Source: Clostridia bacterium (GTDB taxonomy: Bacteria; Bacillota_A; Clostridia; Oscillospirales; QAKW01). From it: DNA of 30,373 nucleotides. The stretch spans positions 1 to 30,373 of the forward strand of contig JAFQKO010000127.1 of assembly GCA_017396865.1 (NCBI GenBank), written 5' to 3'. Below are positions 8,340 to 15,200 of the stretch, piece after piece (position 1 is the stretch's first letter; each line of letters opens with the position of its first letter). A program made the position numbers and the translations under genes. Below the pieces are notes generated by a model that saw nothing but the letters and a program-made list of their open reading frames with translations, was not told the DNA's origin and did no database searches.

Positions 8340-9195
8340 AAATGCAAATACGAATATATTGATCGTCGGGTTGGGCTTGCTGGGCGGCAGCTATGCGATG
8401 GCGCTGAAAAAGAAAGGCTACCATGTGGAGGCGATCACCAAAGATCAGACCTCTGTGGACTATGCGCTGGAGCACGGCTTGATCGATTATGGTACGACGA
8501 AGGTAGAACCTTCGGTTGTGCAAAAGGCGGAATTGATCGTTTTTGCGCTGTATCCTCATGTATTGCTGGAATGGCTGAAGGAGAATCAGCAGTATTTCAG
8601 ACCCGGTACGGTGCTGACCGATGTAACCGGTGTTAAGTGCAGCACCATTTATGAAATCCAGAAACTTCTGCGGGAGGATGTGGAATATATCGCGGCCCAC
8701 CCGATGGCAGGTAAGGAAGTCTATGGCGTTGAAAACAGCGATTGCCGTATTTTCGAGGGTGCAAACTATATTGTGGTTCCCACCGAAAAGAACAGTGCGC
8801 TCGGCATCGCGCTTTGCGAAGAATTGGGGCGTGAGCTGGGCTTTAAGTCGATCTCCTGCCTTTCGCCGGAGGAGCATGATGAGATGATCGCCTATCTTTC
8901 GCAGTTGACCCATTGTATTGCGGTGGTGTTGATGTGCTGTCATGATAATCAACGGCTGGAGGCCTATACCGGCGACTCGTTCCGCGATCTTACCAGAATT
9001 GCTAAGATCAATGATGCCATGTGGAGCGAGCTGTTTATGATGAATAAGCCCGCTTTGCTGGAGCAGATGGATGTGTTTTTAGAGAAGTTTCAGCAGTTGC
9101 GCCGCTTTCTGGAAGAGGGCGACGTGGAGGAAATGCGAGCTATGATGCGGCTTTCCACCGAGCGCAGAAAGCGCTTTGATAAGAAAGAGGTATAA
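8326..9195 (+). CDS. tyrA: Prephenate dehydrogenase
   Basis: NAD(P)-dependent oxidative decarboxylation of prephenate to 4-hydroxyphenylpyruvate, the committed Tyr step. The Rossmann loop is GLGLLGGSYA (15-24). The catalytic His lies in AAHPMAGKEVYGVE (H125). The second His lies in SQLTHCIAVVL (H196), where many homologues read SQLPH. Length is 289 residues and there is no C-terminal ACT domain, so feedback control by Tyr through ACT, seen in some Firmicutes enzymes, is not expected. Lying in the same operon as pheA, it draws on the same prephenate pool. The start overlaps aroA; the last gene of the operon follows after four bases. Confidence 0.93.
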   Translation: MKLNKNANTNILIVGLGLLGGSYAMALKKKGYHVEAITKDQTSVDYALEHGLIDYGTTKVEPSVVQKAELIVFALYPHVLLEWLKENQQYFRPGTVLTDVTGVKCSTIYEIQKLLREDVEYIAAHPMAGKEVYGVENSDCRIFEGANYIVVPTEKNSALGIALCEELGRELGFKSISCLSPEEHDEMIAYLSQLTHCIAVVLMCCHDNQRLEAYTGDSFRDLTRIAKINDAMWSELFMMNKPALLEQMDVFLEKFQQLRRFLEEGDVEEMRAMMRLSTERRKRFDKKEV

Positions 9196-9199
9196 AACC

Positions 9200-10231
9200 A
9201 TGAGTATGAATTTTTTGAGAAAATTGCCGATCCCGATGGATATAAAAGAGCAATATCCGATGACCGAGCAGATGCAGCAGGTCAAGGATGCACGCGACAA
9301 TGAATTGCGTAAGATCTTTACCGGTGAAAGCAATCGCTTTGTTTTGGTGATCGGTCCGTGCTCTGCGGATAGTAAAGCTTCGGTGCTTGATTATATTGGT
9401 CGTCTGCGCCTTTTGGAGGATAAGGTCAAGGATAAGATTATGATCGTTCCCCGCATCTATACCAATAAGCCCCGCACGACCGGTGACGGCTATAAAGGAA
9501 TGCTTCATCAGCCTAATCCCGATGAGCGTCCCGATATGCTCAAAGGAATCGTTGCAATTCGTGATATCCATATGTGTGCGCTGGCTGATTATCAGTTCAG
9601 CTGCGCCGATGAAATGCTTTACCCCGATAATTACCGTTATCTTTCCGACCTGCTCTCCTACGTTGCAATCGGCGCGCGTTCTGTTGAAAACCAACAGCAT
9701 CGCCTGACCGCCAGCGGTCTGGATATCCCCGTTGGTATGAAGAATCCTACCGGTGGCGATCTTTCCATTATGATGAACTCTATCACCGCAGGTCAACATT
9801 CTCATACGTTTATTTATCGCGGATGGGAAGTGGTCAGCGACGGCAACCCCTATACCCATGCAATTCTGCGCGGCTATGTAGATAGCAGCGGCCGCTCCTT
9901 GCCCAACTATCATTATGAGGATCTGACCAAGCTTTGTGAACTTTACGGTCAAACGAACCTGGTTAATCCGGCGGTGATCATCGATACCAATCATGCCAAT
10001 TCCGGCAAGCAGTATCTGCAACAGATCCGTATTGCCAAGGACGTTTTGTATAGCTGCTCTCATAACGATGATATCCGCAAGATCGTAAAGGGCTTGATGA
10101 TTGAAAGCTATATTGAAGACGGCACCCAGAAGATCGGCGAGCATTGCTACGGTAAATCCATCACCGATCCCTGCCTCGGCTGGGAAAAAACCGAGCGGCT
10201 TGTTTTTGATATTGCCGAATCTCTTAAATAA
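9200..10231 (+). CDS. aroF: 3-deoxy-7-phosphoheptulonate (DAHP) synthase, AroFGH-like class I
   Basis: First step of the shikimate pathway: PEP plus erythrose 4-phosphate to DAHP. It resembles the E. coli AroF/G/H class: the metal-binding Cys in IGPCSADS, PRIYTNKPRTTGDGYKGM, GARSVENQQHR, VGMKNPTGG and the metal His in DTNHANSGK. The Glu in MIESYIEDGTQ and the Asp in KSITDPCLGWE complete the four metal ligands known for that class. It has no fused chorismate mutase. The 343 residues run from ATG 9200, which is preceded by AAAGAGG at 9184-9190. Upstream in-frame TTG 9176 lacks a comparable site. Which amino acid inhibits it cannot be read with confidence. It is the last gene before the operon terminator, an unusual place for the entry enzyme. 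Confidence 0.94.
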   Translation: MSMNFLRKLPIPMDIKEQYPMTEQMQQVKDARDNELRKIFTGESNRFVLVIGPCSADSKASVLDYIGRLRLLEDKVKDKIMIVPRIYTNKPRTTGDGYKGMLHQPNPDERPDMLKGIVAIRDIHMCALADYQFSCADEMLYPDNYRYLSDLLSYVAIGARSVENQQHRLTASGLDIPVGMKNPTGGDLSIMMNSITAGQHSHTFIYRGWEVVSDGNPYTHAILRGYVDSSGRSLPNYHYEDLTKLCELYGQTNLVNPAVIIDTNHANSGKQYLQQIRIAKDVLYSCSHNDDIRKIVKGLMIESYIEDGTQKIGEHCYGKSITDPCLGWEKTERLVFDIAESLK

Positions 10232-10235
10232 ACCA

Positions 10236-10268
10236 AAAAGTGCTGAAGCGTTTTGCTTCAGCACTTTT
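10236..10268. terminator. Bidirectional terminator between aro operon and rnpB
   Basis: A perfect 14-bp stem pairs AAAAGTGCTGAAGC (10236-10249) with 10255-10268, with a five-base loop. The T-run on the plus strand ends the aro operon. The A-run on the other side gives a T-tail for rnpB transcription on the minus strand. Confidence 0.93.
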
Positions 10269-10282
10269 ACTATTTAAAGGGG

Positions 10283-10627
10283 CTATGAGTGAGCCTGTAA
10301 GCCGAGTTCTGTCGAGAACAGTCATCTATCTGGGACATCTGTTGCCAAATGCCTCAAGCCACGCTTTCGAGGTTCAATCGGGCGGGCCGCCCTCGCCTCT
10401 GTTGGTGTTGCATCGGATAAGGTTTACAGACCTCCTATGTCACCATAGGACGTGGTGAGCTCTTACCTCGCCTTTCCACCCTTGCCGCATCAAGGATGCG
10501 GCGGTATATCTCTGTTGCACTCTCTCGGGAGTCGCCTCCGGTGGGCGTTACCCACTATCCCGGCCCGTGATGCTCGGACTTTCCTCCGCGCCGCAAGCGA
10601 CACGGCGACTGTTCAGCCCACTCATAG
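10283..10627 (-). ncRNA. rnpB: RNase P RNA, bacterial type A
   Basis: The catalytic RNA of ribonuclease P, which trims tRNA 5' leaders. Read on the minus strand, the RNA begins CTATGAGTGGGCTGAACAG and ends in CAGGCTCACTCATAG, so the two ends form the P1 helix (nine perfect pairs, CTATGAGTG with CACTCATAG). Conserved blocks are visible: GAGGAAAGTCCGAGC near the 5' end, GTGGGTAACGCCCAC, the core GGTAAGAGCTCACCA, and near the 3' end GATAGATGACTGTTC and CAGAACTCGGCTTACAG. Length of about 345 is in the usual range. The layout looks like the ancestral A type rather than the Bacillus B type. The ends are set by the P1 pairing and may be off by a few bases. Confidence 0.95.
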
Positions 10628-10628
10628 C

Positions 10629-10671
10629 GTAAATAATATATCATAAAAACAAAAAAATGTAAATAATATAT
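10629..10671. repeat. Short direct repeat in the rnpB-murD promoter region
   Basis: The 13-base string GTAAATAATATAT occurs at 10629-10641 and again at 10659-10671, exactly 30 bases apart. The copies cover the rnpB -10 region and reach the murD -35. They may simply reflect AT-rich promoter sequence. Confidence 0.6.
10635..10663 (-). promoter_or_regulatory. Probable rnpB promoter
   Basis: On the minus strand, TTTACA (10658-10663), a 17-bp spacer and TATATT (10635-10640). The -10 ends about seven bases before the inferred RNA 5' end at 10627, which supports both calls. Confidence 0.65.
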
Positions 10672-10699
10672 TGCTAATTAAATAATAAAATTATATAAT
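10671..10699 (+). promoter_or_regulatory. Probable murD promoter
   Basis: TTGCTA (10671-10676), a 17-bp spacer and a perfect TATAAT (10694-10699). It is back to back with the rnpB promoter. Confidence 0.75.
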
Positions 10700-10732
10700 T
10701 AATGTGTATGTAAAAAATGGAGGCGTATGGCT

Positions 10733-12112
10733 ATGACTCATATAGAACGGTTTAAAAATGATATTTGCGGCAAAACTGTCGGTGTGGTGGGGATCGGTGT
10801 TTCCAATACGCCGATTATTACCATGCTTTGCCAATACGGGGTGCAGGTATTTGCATTTGATAAACGCACCGAGGAGCAGCTTGGTGAAACAGCTTCAACG
10901 TTGAAGGCTCTCGGCGTCAAGCTGTTTTGCGGCGAGGACTACATGGAGCATCTGCAGGGTGATTGGATCATTAAAACGCCCGGTATGCGGTTCGACCATC
11001 CTGCGCTGGAGGCGGCTCGGGCGAAGGGGAGCAGTATTACCAGTGAGATGGAGCTGTTTTTTGAGTATTGCCCTTGCAAGATCATTGCCGTTACCGGCAG
11101 CGACGGTAAAACAACAACGACCAGCTTGATCTATGAAATGCTGAAGCGTACCGAGCGCAAGGTGCATTTGGGCGGGAATATCGGGTTTCCGCTTTTCTGC
11201 CGTTTACATGAGATCGAAAAGGATGATTTGGTGGTGGCAGAGCTTTCAAGCTTCCAGCTTCATACGCTGCGAAAAAGTGCGCAGGTCAGCGTGGTGACCA
11301 ACCTTTCCCCGAATCATCTGGACGTGCATAAGGATATGGAGGAATATACCGAAGCAAAGGCGAATATCTTCCGTTATCAAACGACCGATGAGCTTTTAAT
11401 TCTCAATGCCGATAACGAAATTACTGCCTCCTTCGCATCGGAAGCCAAAGGTAGAGTCAGAATGTTTTCCTTCAAAGGGGACCACGGCAAGGAGGGCGCG
11501 TATTACAGCAACGACGCAATCTATTATCGCGATGGCAACGGTGCGGTTGCCAAGATTATAGACCGCAGTGAGCTGAAGCTGCGCGGTAATCATAATGTCG
11601 AAAACTTCATGGCGGCGCTGCTTGCCGCTGCCGATGATTGCTCGGTTGAGCAGATGCGTGCGGTTGCCGCGGAATTCGGCGGTGTGCGTCATCGGATGGA
11701 GTTTATCCGTTCGGTGCGCGGCGTGGACTTTTACAACGATTCGATCGGTTCTTCGCCTACGCGTACCATTGCAACGCTGCGCAGCTATGAAAAAAAGGTT
11801 CGCTTGATTGCGGGCGGTTATGATAAGAAAATTCCCTACGACGTGCTGGGTCCGGTTGTGGTCGAGAAGGTAGAAAAGCTTTATCTTTGCGGTGCGACAG
11901 CCGAAAAGATCCGCGATGCGGTTGCGGCAGCGGATGCAACCTTCCAGATGGCAATCTATCCGGATCTGAAAACGACGATTGAAGCGGCCTATCGGGAGTC
12001 GGCAGAGGGAGATATCGTTCTGCTCTCTCCTGCATCTGCAAGCTTCGACCAATTTAAAAACTTTGAGGAACGGGGCGATTATTTCGTCTCGGTGGTGAAT
12101 GAACTGCAATGA
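10733..12112 (+). CDS. murD: UDP-N-acetylmuramoylalanine--D-glutamate ligase
   Basis: Cytoplasmic Mur ligase that adds D-Glu to UDP-MurNAc-L-Ala using ATP in peptidoglycan synthesis. Domain 1 has a Rossmann-like VGVVGIGVSNT loop. Domain 2 has the ATP-binding TGSDGKTTTT. Further on are SPNHLDVH with the conserved His/Asp, RHRMEFI, and the C-terminal LSPASASFDQFKNFEERGDYF typical of MurD. Length of 459 residues is normal. GGAGG at 10719-10723 is nine bases from ATG 10733 but only three from the in-frame ATG 10727, so 10733 is preferred. The gene stands alone here rather than in a division and cell wall cluster, and its stop overlaps the start of an M42 peptidase (ATGA). That links it in expression to three aminopeptidases. 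Confidence 0.94.
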   Translation: MTHIERFKNDICGKTVGVVGIGVSNTPIITMLCQYGVQVFAFDKRTEEQLGETASTLKALGVKLFCGEDYMEHLQGDWIIKTPGMRFDHPALEAARAKGSSITSEMELFFEYCPCKIIAVTGSDGKTTTTSLIYEMLKRTERKVHLGGNIGFPLFCRLHEIEKDDLVVAELSSFQLHTLRKSAQVSVVTNLSPNHLDVHKDMEEYTEAKANIFRYQTTDELLILNADNEITASFASEAKGRVRMFSFKGDHGKEGAYYSNDAIYYRDGNGAVAKIIDRSELKLRGNHNVENFMAALLAAADDCSVEQMRAVAAEFGGVRHRMEFIRSVRGVDFYNDSIGSSPTRTIATLRSYEKKVRLIAGGYDKKIPYDVLGPVVVEKVEKLYLCGATAEKIRDAVAAADATFQMAIYPDLKTTIEAAYRESAEGDIVLLSPASASFDQFKNFEERGDYFVSVVNELQ

Positions 12113-13146
12113 AAAATCTTCAGAACTATTTGTTTGAATTATGCGGAGAACACCTGCCTTCCGGCTTTGAATGGGGCTCCCATGCGGTAAAAAACCTGAT
12201 GGCACCGCTGGTGGACGAATGCTATACGGATGCGTCCGGAAGCATTATCGGTGTTCGCAAGGCTGTATTACCGAACGCAAAAAAGATTATGCTGGATGCT
12301 CATTTAGATGAAATCGGCTTGATTGTTACCAAAATTGACGACAACGGTTTTGTGCATTTTACAAATCTGGCGGGTTTTTCACCTGTCAGCCTGCCGGCTA
12401 CGATGGTAACGGTGAAGGGCACCCGTCCGTTGCCCGGTATTGTGGCAACTCTGCCGCCCCATTTGCTGACTGCCGAGGAGCAAAAGCAAACGATTCCCAT
12501 GAAAAAACTGGTGATTGATATCGGTTATTCCGCCGAAAAGGCGCGGCTTTTGGTTAAAGTGGGCGATCCCATTATTTTGCGCCAAAGTTGCGCAGATTTG
12601 ATGAATAACCGCGTATGCGGCAAGGCGCTGGATAACCGTGCGGGTGTGGCGGTTCTTTTAGATGTGTTGTATAATCTGCGTAAGATGCCGTTGCCTGTTG
12701 ATCTCTATACCGTTTTTTCTGCGGGGGAGGAATTCAGCGGCTTTGGCGCACGCCATGCCGCCAATGCACTTGCGCCCGATGAGGCGGTCGTTGTGGACGT
12801 AACGCACGGGGCTTCGCCCAATACGCCGAAGGAAAAAGCATTTGCCTTGGGAAGCGGCGCTGTGATCGGTATGGCTCCGATTTTGAACGGTGACGTAACC
12901 AATCGCTTGCTTTCACTTTGCGAAAAATATCAAATCGTTCATGCTCGAGAGGCCATGAGCGGCAGAACCGGAACAAACAGCGATTGTATTGCGGCAAGTC
13001 AGCGCGGTGTACCCACCGGCTTGGTTTCCATTCCGCTGCGGTATATGCATAGTGGCTGTGAGGTGGTTGATTTGGCGGATATGAAGGAATGCTCCCGCTT
13101 GATTACCCAATATATCAATCAGGGAGGTGCGATTCGCTATGAATAA
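12109..13146 (+). CDS. M42 family metallopeptidase, copy 1
   Basis: A cytoplasmic co-catalytic metal aminopeptidase of the M42 (glutamyl/deblocking aminopeptidase, FrvX/YsdC-like) family; such enzymes form large tetrahedral particles that degrade peptides. The full ligand set is visible: DAHLDEIG (H65, D67), ALDNRAG, FSAGEEFSG (catalytic and metal Glu), VVVDVTHG (metal Asp) and YMHSGCEV (metal His). An AERAKE-like insertion is not evident. At 345 residues its length is standard. It begins in ATGA overlap with murD and overlaps the next paralogue by eight bases. Its N-terminal region (ELCGEHLPSGFEWG) departs from the usual GVSGxE motif kept better by the other two copies, so it is the most divergent there. 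Confidence 0.9.
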   Translation: MKNLQNYLFELCGEHLPSGFEWGSHAVKNLMAPLVDECYTDASGSIIGVRKAVLPNAKKIMLDAHLDEIGLIVTKIDDNGFVHFTNLAGFSPVSLPATMVTVKGTRPLPGIVATLPPHLLTAEEQKQTIPMKKLVIDIGYSAEKARLLVKVGDPIILRQSCADLMNNRVCGKALDNRAGVAVLLDVLYNLRKMPLPVDLYTVFSAGEEFSGFGARHAANALAPDEAVVVDVTHGASPNTPKEKAFALGSGAVIGMAPILNGDVTNRLLSLCEKYQIVHAREAMSGRTGTNSDCIAASQRGVPTGLVSIPLRYMHSGCEVVDLADMKECSRLITQYINQGGAIRYE

Positions 13147-14149
13147 ACAACTGAGTTATTTAACTTCTCTTTTTGGTGCGTCAGGCAGCGAGGGCGACGT
13201 TCGTCAAGCTGTCATTAATGAGATTCGTCCTTATTGCGAGAGCGTTGAGGTGGATCGCTTGGGAAACGTAATTGCTTTTAAGCGCGGAACGATGGAGCCG
13301 CCGTTCACCTTGATGTTCTCTGCCCATATGGATGAAGTGGCGTTGATGGTCACCCATATCGATGGAGATGGCTATCTGAAGTTTGATTCGGTCGGCGGAA
13401 TCGACCCTCGAATCTTGCCCGGAAAGCACGTGGCGGTCGGCCGCCGCAAGCTTCACGGTGTAATCGGCGTGTTGGCGCCGCATTTGGCTAAGGATGACGA
13501 AAAAGCACCGAAGATGGAGGAGTTGTTCATCGATATCGGCGCTAAGGATAAAGAAGATGCGGAAAAGATGGTTTCGGTCGGTGATTTGATCGGCTTTGAA
13601 ACAATCTATCAGGAGTTTGGCGAAGACCTGGTTCGCGCCAAGGCGCTGGATGACCGCGCAGGCTGTTACGTCCTGATTGAGATGATCAAGCATACGATTC
13701 CGTTCGATGCATACTTTGTTTTTAGTGTAATGGAGGAGATCGGATGCATCGGCGCAAGAACGAGTGCTTTTGGCGTTCGCCCGCAGTACGCTGTCGTTGT
13801 TGAAGGAACTACGGCGGGTGATATTCATACGGATAAGGATAAATCCTCCGTATGTGAGCTCGGTAAAGGCCCGGTTATATCCTTTATGGATCGCAGCGCG
13901 ATCTATGACCGTGAATTCTATCGCCTGGCGATGAACGCCGCCGCAGAAATGGGAATTCCCGTTCAAACGAAAGAGGCGGTTTCGGGCGGCAATGAAAGCG
14001 GAACGATTCAGGGTGCTCTGAGCGGCTGCAAGGTGTTGGCCATTTCGGTTCCTTGCCGCTATATCCATTCGCCGGTCAGCGTTGCTTCGCTGCATGACAT
14101 CGATAATACGCTGAGGCTTGCTTTGGCGGTCTTTAATAAACTGATATAG
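13139..14149 (+). CDS. M42 family metallopeptidase, copy 2
   Basis: Second of three adjacent M42 aminopeptidase paralogues (336 residues). It shows GASGSEGDVR at the N-terminus, FSAHMDEVAL, ALDDRAGCYV, FSVMEEIGCIGAR and RYIHSPVS. Where copies 1 and 3 have VDVT or IDVT, this one has VVVEGTTAGD, so the metal-ligand position appears to be Glu rather than Asp. That form occurs in some M42 members but may shift metal or substrate preference. AGGGAGG at 13121-13127 supports ATG 13139; GTG 13127 upstream overlaps that site and is unlikely. The substrate is not predictable. Confidence 0.9.
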   Translation: MNKQLSYLTSLFGASGSEGDVRQAVINEIRPYCESVEVDRLGNVIAFKRGTMEPPFTLMFSAHMDEVALMVTHIDGDGYLKFDSVGGIDPRILPGKHVAVGRRKLHGVIGVLAPHLAKDDEKAPKMEELFIDIGAKDKEDAEKMVSVGDLIGFETIYQEFGEDLVRAKALDDRAGCYVLIEMIKHTIPFDAYFVFSVMEEIGCIGARTSAFGVRPQYAVVVEGTTAGDIHTDKDKSSVCELGKGPVISFMDRSAIYDREFYRLAMNAAAEMGIPVQTKEAVSGGNESGTIQGALSGCKVLAISVPCRYIHSPVSVASLHDIDNTLRLALAVFNKLI

Positions 14150-14163
14150 GAGAACGTTACGAT

Positions 14164-15138
14164 ATGATCAATACAATTCGTGATTTAGTCAAATGCAATG
14201 GCGTTTCAGGCAATGAAAGTGCTGTTGCGGCATATATTAAAAATCAAATCCTTTCCTGCGCGGATAAGGTTTATGAGGATGCGCTGGGAAACCTTGTTGC
14301 CGTACGAAAGGGAAGCGGCCCCAAGGTGATGCTGATGGCGCATATGGATGAGATCGGCTTGGTGGCAACCTTCGTTGATGAAAAAGGCTTTGTCCGCGTT
14401 TCGGACGTGGGCTACGTAAATCCCAAACAGACAATCGGCCATCCCGTTCAGTTCGAGAACGGTGTGATGGGCGTGTTTGCGTGCGGCGACGAGGATAAGA
14501 AAGAAATGAAGCTTTCCGACTGCTACGTTGATATCGGAGCGGAATCTCGCGAAGAAGCGTTGAGACGGATCGAAATCGGTATGACGGCGTCGTTTGTCAG
14601 CGAGACCTTTGAGACGGGCTCTAAAATTGTTTCCAATGCCTTGGATAATCGAGTGGGGTGCTACTGCTTGATTGAAACGATGCGGCGTTTAAAGAATCCA
14701 ACCTGTGAAGTATACGCCGTTTTTACCGTTCAGGAAGAGGTTGGCTTGCGCGGTGCCCGTGTTTCCGGCTTTGATATTGAGCCCGAGGTGGCGCTGGCAA
14801 TCGACGTAACGCTGAGCGGGGACCACCCCGACGGAGCGGATACCTCTGCCGCTCTCGGAAAGGGAACTGCAATTAAGGTGCGGGATCGCTCGGCAATTTG
14901 TTCCGGAAACGTCGTGGAGGATCTGGAGAATCTTGCTGTTCGAAAGGGGATTGCCTACCAAAGAGATGTGCTTTCGGCGGGCGGTACCGATATCGGCAGC
15001 GTTCAGCTTTTAGGTAAGGGCGTGCAGGTTGGAGGAGTCAGTGTTCCGATCCGCTACTGTCATTCTGCAATTGAGATGGCGGATCGCCGCGACGTAGAAG
15101 CAACGATCGGATTGTTGACGGCTTACTTGGAAAAATAA
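14164..15138 (+). CDS. M42 family metallopeptidase, copy 3
   Basis: Third M42 aminopeptidase paralogue, 324 residues. Motifs: NGVSGNESAV, LMAHMDEIGLVATF, NALDNRVGCYCLIE, FTVQEEVGLRGAR, LAIDVTLSGDHPD and RYCHSAIEMADRRD. All expected metal ligands (His, Asp, Glu, Asp, His) and the catalytic Glu are present, so it is probably active. It is the closest of the three to the classical family pattern. TAGGAGAACG (14147-14156) forms the ribosome binding site across the end of copy 2. No terminator is seen after it; the smc promoter lies directly downstream. Confidence 0.92.
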   Translation: MINTIRDLVKCNGVSGNESAVAAYIKNQILSCADKVYEDALGNLVAVRKGSGPKVMLMAHMDEIGLVATFVDEKGFVRVSDVGYVNPKQTIGHPVQFENGVMGVFACGDEDKKEMKLSDCYVDIGAESREEALRRIEIGMTASFVSETFETGSKIVSNALDNRVGCYCLIETMRRLKNPTCEVYAVFTVQEEVGLRGARVSGFDIEPEVALAIDVTLSGDHPDGADTSAALGKGTAIKVRDRSAICSGNVVEDLENLAVRKGIAYQRDVLSAGGTDIGSVQLLGKGVQVGGVSVPIRYCHSAIEMADRRDVEATIGLLTAYLEK

Positions 15139-15139
15139 G

Positions 15140-15168
15140 TTGCTTTTTATATATTAATTTGATATAAT
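15140..15168 (+). promoter_or_regulatory. Probable promoter of the smc-ftsY-leuS block
   Basis: TTGCTT (15140-15145), a 17-bp spacer and a perfect TATAAT (15163-15168), in the 62-base gap before smc. Confidence 0.7.
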
Positions 15169-15200
15169 AATCTGTATCGTTTATGTGAGGAAGTGAAATT

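Noticed and set aside
10240..10646. Small plus-strand open frames between the aro operon and murD
   Set aside because: They run through the RNase P RNA gene, which accounts for the sequence conservation there; no ribosome binding sites support them.
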